NCBI GenBank assembly: GCA_944331835.1
Contig: CALVIU010000002.1
Coordinates: forward strand, 1-48,515
Direction: 5' to 3'
DNA length: 48,515 nucleotides
DNA from: an uncultured Bacilli bacterium
GTDB taxonomy: Bacteria > Bacillota_I > Bacilli_A > RF39 > UBA660
This document shows positions 8,338-15,635 of this stretch, piece by piece (the first letter of the stretch is position 1; each line of letters starts with the position of its first letter). The notes beneath the pieces were generated by a model. The model searched no databases and was not told where the DNA came from. It worked only from the letters and a program-made list of their open reading frames with translations. The translations under genes were made by a program, and so were the position numbers.

Positions 8338-9231
8338 ATGAATAAAGTTGTAATAATTGGTTGTGGCAATGTTGGTATGAGTTATGCTTATGCTCTAGTT
8401 AATCAAAAGTGCAATGTTGATGAATTGGTTTTAATAGATATTAATAAAGAAAAAGCTAGTGGAGAAGCCGATGATTTAAATCATAGTATCCCGTATTCTC
8501 TCAATAATATGACGATTAAAGCTGGAGATTACCTAGATTGTAAAGATGCATCTATCGTTATGATTGCTGCGGGAGCTAATCAAAATGTCGGAGAATCTCG
8601 CCTTGATTTAATTCACAAAAATACAAATATTTTTAAAAGTATTATTGATAATGTTATGGCTTCTGGATTTAATAATATATTTTTGATAGCTACTAACCCA
8701 GTTGATGCTATGAGTTATATAACTTATAAACATTCTCATTTATCTGCCTCTAAAATAATTGGTACAGGAACAAGTTTAGATACAGCAAGACTACGCTATC
8801 TTTTATCACGTAAATTTGAAATATCACCAAAAAATGTCCACGCCTATGTTTTAGGAGAACATGGCGATTCTGAGTTTGTCGCTTGGAGTAGCGCTATGAT
8901 TGGTTCTGTTAAAATTGATACTATGTTAAACCAAAAAGAAAAAGATGCCATCAGTGAAGAAGTTAGAAACTCTGCTTATGAGATAATTAAGAAAAAAGGT
9001 AATACTTCCTATGGTATTGGTATGTGCCTAGTTCGTATTACTAATGCCATCTTAAATGATGAAAATGCTATCATTACAGTCTCAGCTTTAGACAAGGATG
9101 CATACATTAGTAGCCCTTGTATTATCAATAAACAAGGTATTAAAAGGAGATTAAAAATCGACTTAACTGAAGAAGAACAAGAACTTTACGATAAATCCAA
9201 AGATATAATTAAAAATTCTTTAAAACGTTAA
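8338..9231 (+). CDS. ldh: L-lactate dehydrogenase
   Basis: This enzyme reduces pyruvate to L-lactate with NADH, the terminal step of homolactic fermentation. The N-terminal Rossmann motif is 'GCGNVGMSYAYAL' (about residues 8-20). The substrate loop has Q82 and R88 ('GANQNVGESRLDL'); glutamine at this site favours lactate over malate dehydrogenase. The catalytic histidine is H175 in 'LGEHGDSEF'. At 297 residues it is a little shorter than typical (about 310-320). The start is ATG 8338, close after the preceding stop. A terminator follows at 9239. Confidence 0.93.
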   Translation: MNKVVIIGCGNVGMSYAYALVNQKCNVDELVLIDINKEKASGEADDLNHSIPYSLNNMTIKAGDYLDCKDASIVMIAAGANQNVGESRLDLIHKNTNIFKSIIDNVMASGFNNIFLIATNPVDAMSYITYKHSHLSASKIIGTGTSLDTARLRYLLSRKFEISPKNVHAYVLGEHGDSEFVAWSSAMIGSVKIDTMLNQKEKDAISEEVRNSAYEIIKKKGNTSYGIGMCLVRITNAILNDENAIITVSALDKDAYISSPCIINKQGIKRRLKIDLTEEEQELYDKSKDIIKNSLKR

Positions 9232-9238
9232 TTAAATG

Positions 9239-9275
9239 ACTATTGATGTAAATAATTATGTCAATAGTTTTTATT
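9239..9275 (+). terminator. Intrinsic terminator after ldh
   Basis: ACTATTGA (9239-9246) pairs with TCAATAGT (9261-9268), followed by TTTTATTTT. Confidence 0.75.
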
Positions 9276-9302
9276 TTGTAGTAAAATGTAAATGGAGGAT
9301 AT

Positions 9303-10343
9303 ATGAAAGTAAGTGTAATTGTACCTGTATATAATAGTGAATTATATTTAAAGGATTGCCTTGATTCTTTAGTTAATCAAACATTAAAAGATTTAGAAAT
9401 AATTATTGTCGATGATGCTTCAACTGATAAAAGTTTAAAAATCATTATGGAATATAAAAACAAATATCCTAATATAATAAAAGTATTTCAAAATGAACAA
9501 AATAAAGGACAAGGAGCTAGTAGAAATGTTGGTCTTTCTTTAGCAACTGGTGAATATATAGGGTTTTTAGATAGTGATGATTATGTTATTCCAACAATGT
9601 ATGAAGAACTTTATGCCGCTACTAAAAAATATGATAATCCGGATGTTGTATCAACTAGACTTACTTTTGTTAAAGATAACGGTTTTTTAGGAAAAACATT
9701 TGAACCATACTCTAATGAGTCTTGCTATAGTCCTTTGAAAAATCCGGAACTAGTACTAGATGAATCACCTTCGGTTTGTAATAAAATATTTAAGAAAGAT
9801 TCTATTAGCAATAATTTCTTAGAAAATTGTATGTGGGAAGATGTTGCTTTTACTTATGCCAGTTTATTTAATGCTAATAGAATTGTTCATCTTAATAATA
9901 TGGGGTATTATTATCGTAAAAGTGCTACCTCCGGAGTATCGGCGAAAGGTTTCAAATATAATCCAAATTTATTAGATACATTTAAAGTTGCTGATAGATT
10001 AGAAAATGATACATTAAAAACTGGACGTTTTGAAAAGTTAAAAGAAAGTATTAGATATATGCAGATAGTAACAACTCTCCAAAGAGTAGCAGAAGTACTT
10101 AATTGGGACGAACCAGAGGATAGGAAAGAAGCATTAATATATGCTATGCATAGGTTAATAATTTGTAATTATGGTGACTGGCGAAACATGGATTTAGCTT
10201 CCCTTTCTATGCGGGTAGGAATCCTTGAATTAGATAAAATAAGAAGTATTGTAGAAAAATATGAAGCAAAATTGGTAGAACCTAACTTAGAGATGCCGTT
10301 CTTACTTTCTGATGAACCAAATAATTTTCCACCCAAAAGATAA
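9303..10343 (+). CDS. Family 2 glycosyltransferase
   Basis: This GT-A fold enzyme probably transfers a sugar from a nucleotide-sugar donor to a cell-surface acceptor. The N-terminal block 'VSVIVPVYNSELYLKDCL', the donor-binding 'IIIVDDASTDKS' and the metal-binding DSDD at residues 90-93 are characteristic. 'NKGQGASRNVGL' and 'MWEDVAFTY' (acceptor or catalytic-base region) follow. It lacks membrane segments, and about 110 C-terminal residues are variable. Its promoter region lies just after the ldh terminator (TAAAAT at 9282-9287, GGAGG before ATG). It stands alone, so its pathway (teichoic acid, capsule or glycolipid) cannot be told from context. Confidence 0.9.
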   Translation: MKVSVIVPVYNSELYLKDCLDSLVNQTLKDLEIIIVDDASTDKSLKIIMEYKNKYPNIIKVFQNEQNKGQGASRNVGLSLATGEYIGFLDSDDYVIPTMYEELYAATKKYDNPDVVSTRLTFVKDNGFLGKTFEPYSNESCYSPLKNPELVLDESPSVCNKIFKKDSISNNFLENCMWEDVAFTYASLFNANRIVHLNNMGYYYRKSATSGVSAKGFKYNPNLLDTFKVADRLENDTLKTGRFEKLKESIRYMQIVTTLQRVAEVLNWDEPEDRKEALIYAMHRLIICNYGDWRNMDLASLSMRVGILELDKIRSIVEKYEAKLVEPNLEMPFLLSDEPNNFPPKR

Positions 10344-10348
10344 AACAC

Positions 10349-10379
10349 TTGACTTAGAGTAAGGTCTATCTGCTATTAT
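10349..10379 (+). promoter_or_regulatory. MerR-type promoter with 19-bp spacer and dyad
   Basis: TTGACT (10349-10354) and TATTAT (10374-10379) are separated by 19 bp, the over-long spacer typical of MerR-activated promoters. Directly after the -35 lies TAGA-N6-TCTA (10355-10368), in the same register as the dyad in the flavodoxin promoter at 41342. It precedes a merR gene, so autoregulation is likely. Confidence 0.7.
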
Positions 10380-10396
10380 TAACTTATGGTGATGAA

Positions 10397-11290
10397 ATGA
10401 AGATAAGTGAAGTAAGTGAAAAATATAATATCCCTGCTGATACATTAAGATATTATGAAAAATTTGGTTTAATTGATAATGTTAGTAAAATATCTGGTGT
10501 TAGAAATTATAGTGAAGAAGATTGTTCCAGAATTGAATTTATTATCTGTATGAAACATGCTGGACTAAGTCTAGAAGATATTAAAACTTTTATTAATTTA
10601 AACAAAGAGGGAGATAAAACAATACCAGCAAGATTAAAGATATTAGAACATCAAAAGAAGATACTTGAGGATGAAATCAAAAACAAAGAAAAAACTCTGG
10701 ACTATTTAAATTATAAAATTAATTTATATAAAGGAATGATAATTATGAAATCAAAAGTATATTTTATTAAGGAAATAACTCCTGAAAATATTATTAAAGC
10801 CTATGAAGCATTAGGTAAAAAACTAGAAGGTAAAGTTGCTGTTAAAATGCATTCTGGAGAACATGGCAACCAAAACTATTTAAGACCAGAATTTGTTCAA
10901 GATGTCATAAGACATGTCGGTGGTACAGTTGTAGAATGTAATACTGCTTATGAAGGTGCTAGAAATACAACTGAAAAGCATCGTGAATTAATTAAAGAAC
11001 ATGAATGGGAAAAATATTTTCCATTTGACTTAATGGATGCAGACGGACCAGACTTAGAATTAGATATTCCAAATGGTAAAATTTTGAAGAAAAACTATGT
11101 TGGTAAGAATTTAGCCAATTATGATTCAATGATGGTTCTATCTCACTTTAAAGGCCATGCTATGGGTGGTTATGGTGGAGCTTTAAAACAACTTTCTATT
11201 GGTTGTGCATCATCTGCTGGTAAAACACTAATTCATACTGCTGGAGTAACTGATAATCAATACGAATTATTTAATAACCTGCCAGAATAA
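10397..11290 (+). CDS. MerR-family regulator fused in frame to a truncated DUF362 protein
   Basis: Residues 1-about 70 are a MerR winged helix ('ISEVSEKYNIPADTLRYYEKFGLI', conserved RYYE); about 75-112 form the dimerising coiled coil. Without any stop the frame runs into a DUF362 protein beginning at M117 ('MKSKVYFIKE', position 10745). AAGGA nine bases before that ATG suggests the DUF362 part may also be made separately. The frame stops at TAA 11288-11290, yet the same frame continues downstream with the rest of the DUF362 domain. The MerR part is complete and probably active on the 19-bp-spacer promoter ahead of it. The DUF362 part is broken. Confidence 0.8.
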   Translation: MKISEVSEKYNIPADTLRYYEKFGLIDNVSKISGVRNYSEEDCSRIEFIICMKHAGLSLEDIKTFINLNKEGDKTIPARLKILEHQKKILEDEIKNKEKTLDYLNYKINLYKGMIIMKSKVYFIKEITPENIIKAYEALGKKLEGKVAVKMHSGEHGNQNYLRPEFVQDVIRHVGGTVVECNTAYEGARNTTEKHRELIKEHEWEKYFPFDLMDADGPDLELDIPNGKILKKNYVGKNLANYDSMMVLSHFKGHAMGGYGGALKQLSIGCASSAGKTLIHTAGVTDNQYELFNNLPE

Positions 11291-11626
11291 GACCATTTCT
11301 TGGAAGCAATGGCTGATGCGGCATCAAGTGTAGTAAATCACTTTAATGGCAATATTGTATACATTAATGTTATGAAAAACATTTCTGTTGATTGCGACTG
11401 TGATGGTAATGCTTCTGCTCCATGTATGGCTGATGTGGGTATTCTTGCAAGTCTTGATCCAGTAGCAATAGATCAAGCATGCCTAGATTTAGTTTATAAT
11501 AGTACTGACCCAGGTAAAGATAAGCTTATCGAAAGAATTGAATCTCTTCACGGTGTTCACACTGTTGAAGCTGCTGCTGAACTTGGTGTAGGTTCTCGTG
11601 AATATGAACTTATAACAATCGAATAA
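11291..11626 (+). pseudogene. C-terminal part of DUF362 protein beyond a premature stop
   Basis: This reads in the same frame as the upstream gene, directly after TAA 11288. It carries the conserved end of DUF362 proteins: 'DCDCDGNASAPCMADVG' and 'ILASLDPVAIDQACLDLV', with cysteines that in this family are associated with metal or Fe-S binding. No ribosome-binding site precedes TTG 11300 or ATG 11309, so independent expression is doubtful. A single C-to-T change (CAA to TAA) would explain the break. The alternatives are sequencing error or readthrough. Confidence 0.65.
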
Positions 11627-11716
11627 GTAATGTTAACTGTTACATTTTGTAGCAGTTTTTTATTTTGAAGTCGCAGAACAAAAAAGTAGAAAAAACAAAA
11701 ATTTACATATCGAAAA

Positions 11717-11738
11717 CGAACAAATGTTATGGTATACT
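11717..11738 (+). promoter_or_regulatory. Extended -10 promoter with SOS-box-like sequence before ORF6N genes
   Basis: TGG-TATACT at 11730-11738 is an extended -10. Just upstream, CGAACAAATGTTAT (11717-11730) matches 12 of 14 positions of the Firmicutes LexA/DinR consensus CGAACRNRYGTTYC. The last two positions fail, so the operator call is tentative. Confidence 0.4.
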
Positions 11739-11960
11739 GTATTTAGTTATAGGGGGTACAATATGAATAACTTAGTAAAAGATGAAATTAATATTGAAGA
11801 TTTGATTTATGAAATTCGGGGAGTATAAGTAATGCTAGACAGTGATCTAGCTAATCTTTATCAAGTGGAAACCAAAAGAATTAATGAAGCAGTTAGAAAT
11901 AATCCTGATAAATTTCCAGAACGTTTTAGTTTTATTTTGACAGATATGGAGACATCAAAC

Positions 11961-11985
11961 TTGAGGTCGAAAATTTCGACTTCAA
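11961..11985 (+). repeat. Palindrome in ORF6N copy 1
   Basis: TTGAGGTCGAAA (11961-11972) pairs with TTTCGACTTCAA (11974-11985) around A11973: eleven Watson-Crick pairs and one G-T. It encodes LRSKISTS and is centred nine bases after the first base of the Arg codon, exactly as in copy 2. Confidence 0.85.
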
Positions 11986-12296
11986 AAATGCATGGTGGAA
12001 GAAGATATGCTATAAGAGTTTTCACAGAACAAGGAGTAGCTATGCTTGCTACAATATTAAAATCAAAAGTAGCAACAAAAATAAGCATCAACATAATGGA
12101 TGCATTTGTTGCAATGCGAAAATTTATTTCTAATAATTTACTTGAACAAAGATATATAAATAATTTAGTGATAGAACATGATTCGCAAATTAAATTATTA
12201 CAAGATTCGTTTCAGAAATTTGAAGAGAAGAAAGAGGTTAATGAAATATATTTTGATGGTCAAATATATGATGCTTATTCCAAGATACAAGAGATA

Positions 12297-12467
12297 TTTA
12301 AGGAAGCAAAAAGTAAGTTAGTAATAATAGATTCTTATGCTGATAATACAATATTAGATATTATTAAAAGATTAAATATAAAAGTAATTATCATAACAAA
12401 ACCAAATAACTTATTAACAAAGCAAGATATAGAAAAATATAATAAGCAGTACAATAACTTAACAGTA
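12297..12467 (+). repeat. 171-bp exact direct repeat, copy 1 (partner at 13185-13355)
   Basis: Read by eye, these 171 bases are identical to 13185-13355. Flanking sequence is also similar but has point differences. The repeat lies within the C-terminal domains of the two ORF6N genes. Confidence 0.85.
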
Positions 12468-12635
12468 CAATATGATAATACATTTCATGATAGATATTTT
12501 ATATTGGATGATTCCATAGTTTATCATTGTGGTGCTAGTATTAATAGAATTGGTTATAAAACATTTTCTATAACCAGAATAAATGATGATGCAGTATGCA
12601 AGTCATTAATAAATAAAATATAAGGGGTAAACAGT

Positions 12636-13526
12636 ATGAATAACTTATTAAAAGATGAAGTAAATATTGAAGGGTTAATTTATGAAATTCGTGGCGTACA
12701 AGTGATGCTCGATAGCGATTTAGCCAAACTTTATGAGTGTGCTAACGGTGCGAAGACAATTAATCAAGCAGTTAAAAGACATATAAACAGATTCCCAGAA
12801 AGATTTATGTTTAGATTAACAAGAATTGAATATCATGAAATTCTAAGGTCCCAGGTTGGGACCTTAGAATTGGAACAAGGTAAATACTCAAAATATACTC
12901 CTTATGCCTTTACAGAACAAGGAGTAGCTATGCTAGCAACAGTACTTAGAACTCCAGTGGCTGAAGAAATAAGTATCAAAATTATGGATGCTTTTGTTGC
13001 TATGAGAAAATATATATCGAATAATTTGCTTGAACAAAGATATATAAATAATTTGGTACTCGAAGATCACGAAAAAATAAAACTGTTAGAAACATCATTT
13101 CAAAAAATTGAAGAAAAGAAAAAAGTAAATGAGATATATTTTGAAGGACAAATATATGATGCTTATTCCAAGATACAAGATATTTTTAAGGAAGCAAAAA
13201 GTAAGTTAGTAATAATAGATTCTTATGCTGATAATACAATATTAGATATTATTAAAAGATTAAATATAAAAGTAATTATCATAACAAAACCAAATAACTT
13301 ATTAACAAAGCAAGATATAGAAAAATATAATAAGCAGTACAATAACTTAACAGTAAAATATGATAATACATTTCATGATAGATATTTTATACTAGATGAT
13401 AGAGTAGTTTATCATTGTGGAGCTAGTATTAATAGAATTGGTTATAAAACATTTTCCATAACTAGAATAAATGATGATGAAATAAATCAATTGTTAATAA
13501 AAAGAACAAATTCGGTTATTAAATAA
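12636..13526 (+). CDS. ORF6N-domain protein, copy 2 (intact)
   Basis: This 296-residue protein is the intact paralogue of the preceding gene, 12 bases downstream in the same transcript. Residues about 10-120 are the ORF6N domain ('YEIRGVQVMLDSDLAKLYE', 'RFPERFMFRL', 'YAFTEQGVAMLATVL', 'IMDAFVAMRKYI'). It is found in phage antirepressors and in many chromosomal genes; DNA binding is expected. A coiled helical linker follows, then a C-terminal domain with 'HDRYFILDD' and 'YHCGASINRIGYKTFSI', where H, R, D and GASIN resemble half of an HKD site. Relative to copy 1 the ORF6N half has diverged strongly while the C-terminal third is nearly unchanged. Confidence 0.85.
   Translation: MNNLLKDEVNIEGLIYEIRGVQVMLDSDLAKLYECANGAKTINQAVKRHINRFPERFMFRLTRIEYHEILRSQVGTLELEQGKYSKYTPYAFTEQGVAMLATVLRTPVAEEISIKIMDAFVAMRKYISNNLLEQRYINNLVLEDHEKIKLLETSFQKIEEKKKVNEIYFEGQIYDAYSKIQDIFKEAKSKLVIIDSYADNTILDIIKRLNIKVIIITKPNNLLTKQDIEKYNKQYNNLTVKYDNTFHDRYFILDDRVVYHCGASINRIGYKTFSITRINDDEINQLLIKRTNSVIK
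12839..12871 (+). repeat. Perfect 15-bp-arm palindrome in ORF6N copy 2
   Basis: AATTCTAAGGTCCCA (12839-12853) is the exact inverse complement of 12857-12871, with a GGT loop. It encodes ILRSQVGTLEL, and its centre (12855) lies nine bases after the first base of the Arg codon, the same place as the copy 1 palindrome but with different bases. Confidence 0.9.
13185..13355 (+). repeat. 171-bp exact direct repeat, copy 2 (partner at 12297-12467)
   Basis: This is the second member of the repeat pair in the ORF6N genes, 888 bp downstream of the first. Confidence 0.85.
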
Positions 13527-13530
13527 AAAA

Positions 13531-13559
13531 TTGTCAATTAAAAAGAAAAATGTTAAAAT
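13531..13559 (+). promoter_or_regulatory. Promoter for zincin-like gene
   Basis: TTGTCA (13531-13536) and TAAAAT (13554-13559) have a 17-bp spacer, and TG at 13551-13552 makes an extended -10. Confidence 0.65.
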
Positions 13560-13583
13560 ATACTTAAATTAAGGAGAAATTCT

Positions 13584-14375
13584 ATGACAAAGACAAATTT
13601 TTTATCAATTTCTAAGGAACAATTACTCCAAACATTTATAAAGTTTTATGGAGCCAATGAATCTGAATATATCAAAAGTCAATTAGAAGATCCAAAAATT
13701 ATATGGTATGAAGTAGTTGATGACCCCGAAAAAATTACTGATATATGGCCTTACATTACAACAGATATACCCAAAGAAGAAGTAGAAGGTTACTTAAAAC
13801 AAAAAAATAAATATATTTTCTTGCAAAGCGCATATATAGATGATTTAGGTTTACTGGTATTGCCTAATTCTGGCAATATAAATCATATTATTCATGAAAT
13901 GAATCATAAATTAAGTTCTCATATTATACGCGAAAAGCCATATGCCGCCATAAACGGATTATCTATCGCTGTAGAAACAGTGCATGGAGGAGTAGTTACA
14001 TATAATAACAATTTAAATGAAGTAATTAATGAACTTATGACTTTGGATATTATTTCGTGGCTAAATATTATGGGTGAAAATGTATCGCCATGTTATTCGT
14101 GGCAAAGTGGAGCATTCAAATTAATACAACCTTTTTATGAACACTTTAAAGAACCATTAAAGCAATTATATATTACGGGTAATATGTTCGATTTCTTAAG
14201 AGAAGTAGGAGAACAAGAATTTCAAGATTTTACGAATTTTATAGAAAGAAAATTATTTATAATAAAAATTCATCTAAGAAATAATAAGCCAGTTACAATT
14301 AAAGAAGAAGATGTTGCAGAATCACAAAGACTTACTCAAGCAATGATTGATTATAATTTAAGAAGTCGAAAATAA
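13584..14375 (+). CDS. Zincin-like hypothetical protein (HEMNH motif)
   Basis: The 263-residue soluble protein has HEMNH at residues 104-108 within 'INHIIHEMNHKLSS', the HExxH zinc-peptidase signature. E150 in 'NEVINELMTLDI', about 40 residues later, is a plausible third ligand. No signal peptide or membrane segment is seen, so it would act in the cytoplasm or be an intracellular effector; the substrate is unknown. It has its own good promoter and AAGGAG. Annotation as a metallopeptidase rests on the motif alone. Confidence 0.65.
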   Translation: MTKTNFLSISKEQLLQTFIKFYGANESEYIKSQLEDPKIIWYEVVDDPEKITDIWPYITTDIPKEEVEGYLKQKNKYIFLQSAYIDDLGLLVLPNSGNINHIIHEMNHKLSSHIIREKPYAAINGLSIAVETVHGGVVTYNNNLNEVINELMTLDIISWLNIMGENVSPCYSWQSGAFKLIQPFYEHFKEPLKQLYITGNMFDFLREVGEQEFQDFTNFIERKLFIIKIHLRNNKPVTIKEEDVAESQRLTQAMIDYNLRSRK

Positions 14376-14380
14376 TTTAA

Positions 14381-14409
14381 TTGTTATTTACTTATATTAA
14401 TGATAAAAT
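14381..14409 (+). promoter_or_regulatory. Promoter for dgkA-csaA
   Basis: TTGTTA (14381-14386), 17 bp, TAAAAT (14404-14409), with TG at 14401-14402 as extended -10. Confidence 0.6.
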
Positions 14410-14424
14410 TATATTGTGGTAAGT

Positions 14425-14799
14425 ATGAAAAACAAAAAATTAATTAATAGCTTTAAATATGCTTTCAAAGGAATTGGTTCAGCATTTTTAACTGAACGTA
14501 ATATGAAAATCCATGTAACAATGATGGTGCTAGTAATAATCTGTGGTATTATATTTAAAATTAGCATTTTTGAATGGTTCGTTTGTATAGCTTGCTTTGC
14601 TATAGTGATTGGTGGTGAAATGTTTAATACGGCGATTGAACAAGTTGTCGATATTGCTATGCCAGAAAAAGATCCTAGAGCTAAACTGTCCAAGGATGTT
14701 GCTGCTGGGGGAGTTTTAGTTTTTGCTATTGCTTCTGCAATAATAGGTCTAATAATATTTGTTCCTAAGTTTATCGATTTAGTTGGAGGCATACTATGA
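14425..14799 (+). CDS. dgkA: Undecaprenol/diacylglycerol kinase (DgkA family)
   Basis: This small integral membrane kinase phosphorylates undecaprenol in Gram-positives, recycling the lipid carrier made by UppS. ATG 14425 is preferred over GTG 14416. The 124 residues include the N-terminal amphipathic region ('SFKYAFKGIGSAFLTERNMKIH'-like), three transmembrane helices and the signature 'GGEMFNTAIEQVVDIAMPE', with conserved glutamates and asparagine, plus 'SKDVAAGGVLV'. Length and layout are typical of the Bacillus type. It overlaps csaA by four bases (ATGA). Confidence 0.93.
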   Translation: MKNKKLINSFKYAFKGIGSAFLTERNMKIHVTMMVLVIICGIIFKISIFEWFVCIACFAIVIGGEMFNTAIEQVVDIAMPEKDPRAKLSKDVAAGGVLVFAIASAIIGLIIFVPKFIDLVGGIL

Positions 14800-15122
14800 T
14801 TACCTTAACGGATTTTGAAAATGTTGAAATGCGTGTTGGTACTATCATTGCAGCTAGTCCCAATAAAGGAGCCAGAAAACCAGCATATAAATTAAAAATA
14901 GATTTTGGTGAGTATGGAATTAAAAACTCATCTGCTCAAATAACTGAATTTTACACTCCTGATAATTTGGTTGGCAAACAAGTTATTGCTGTTATGAATT
15001 TTGAACCAATTAAAATATCTGAAGTAAAAAGTGAAGTTAGAGTATTAGGAGTAGAAACCAAAGAAGGGGTAGTGTTAATATCATTAGATAAAAAAACACC
15101 TAATGGTTTATTGGTATCTTAA
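14796..15122 (+). CDS. csaA: CsaA-type tRNA-binding/chaperone protein
   Basis: The 108-residue OB-fold protein is of the free-standing tRNA-binding domain family that includes CsaA, a dimer reported to bind tRNA and to act as an export chaperone. Characteristic stretches are 'MRVGTIIAASPNKGARKPAYKL', 'IDFGEYGIKNSSAQITEFYT', 'GKQVIAVMNFEP' and 'SEVRVLGVETKEGVVLIS'. The length matches the family. It is translationally coupled to dgkA. Confidence 0.9.
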   Translation: MITLTDFENVEMRVGTIIAASPNKGARKPAYKLKIDFGEYGIKNSSAQITEFYTPDNLVGKQVIAVMNFEPIKISEVKSEVRVLGVETKEGVVLISLDKKTPNGLLVS

Positions 15123-15148
15123 ATATCCGGGGGGATTTGGTATGACAC

Positions 15149-15634
15149 ATGAAAACATTTATAAAAAAGCTTAATGCCATTGATTATAGAATATTGTTCA
15201 GTTTATCGTTTGATATAACGATTCTTGAGGTTATCCATTTTTATTTATTTGCTGGTTATTCTCATGGAGGAGTAGTGAGATATGATAAAGAAGATGTTGA
15301 ATATCATCAAATTCAAAAAGTAATGAAACAAGTATTTGAACTATTAACAAACTATGTTTCAACTGAAGAATATATTTTAGAATGCATAAGATTAATCACT
15401 ATAATTTATTTATATCAGCCATTCTTCGATGGTAATTCTAGAACTTGCTTATGCTTTTTGAAAATATTATTAGAACAGCGCTGTATGATATTACATCTTG
15501 ATGAAAATAAAGAAAAAATTAATCGAGAAATTTTGTCCGTCTTTTATACTCCGGAAGATACTTTAGAATTTGATTCATTACATGAAGTAAATCACAATTT
15601 ATTAAAGCGTTTACCACCCAAAAAGGAAGATTGA
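15149..15634 (+). CDS. Fic-domain protein with degenerate catalytic motif
   Basis: Fic proteins transfer AMP or other phosphate-containing groups to protein targets using HxFx(D/E)GNGR. Here the motif reads 'QPFFDGNSRT' starting at Q90, so the catalytic His is Gln and the second Gly is Ser; activity is doubtful. The fold's other features (helical, 'YLYQPFFDG') remain. ATG 15149 starts a 161-residue frame, but a GGGGGG ribosome-binding site sits better for ATG 15142. That frame would join this one if a run of six A residues at about 15168-15174 lost one base. The protein may thus have a seven-to-ten residue different N-terminus or be phase-variable. The methyltransferase gene follows one base later. 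Confidence 0.75.
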   Translation: MKTFIKKLNAIDYRILFSLSFDITILEVIHFYLFAGYSHGGVVRYDKEDVEYHQIQKVMKQVFELLTNYVSTEEYILECIRLITIIYLYQPFFDGNSRTCLCFLKILLEQRCMILHLDENKEKINREILSVFYTPEDTLEFDSLHEVNHNLLKRLPPKKED

Positions 15635-15635
15635 T

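Larger units (their letters stand above)
11763..12623 (+). pseudogene. ORF6N-domain protein, copy 1, interrupted by TAA at codon 22
   Basis: From ATG 11763 the frame matches copy 2 but has TAA at codon 22 (11826-11828) where copy 2 has CAA (Gln). Downstream the frame is open from ATG 11832 to 12623 (263 residues), with no ribosome-binding site for that internal ATG. Domains are the ORF6N (phage antirepressor/DNA-binding) domain with 'LRSKISTS' and 'FTEQGVAMLATIL', a helical linker, and a C-terminal domain ending in 'FHDRYFILDD' and 'HCGASINRIG'. This end resembles a single HKD/phospholipase-D-like half-site. The last third is almost identical to copy 2. GGGGG precedes the true start. Confidence 0.75.

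Noticed and set aside
11288-11828. TAA read as glutamine (alternative genetic code)
   Set aside because: Many intact genes here end in TAA (uvrB, cysS, uppS, ldh), and TGA and TAG are used as stops too.
11760-13526. Prophage or diversity-generating retroelement
   Set aside because: ORF6N genes alone are not a prophage; no reverse transcriptase, integrase, capsid or template repeat is present.
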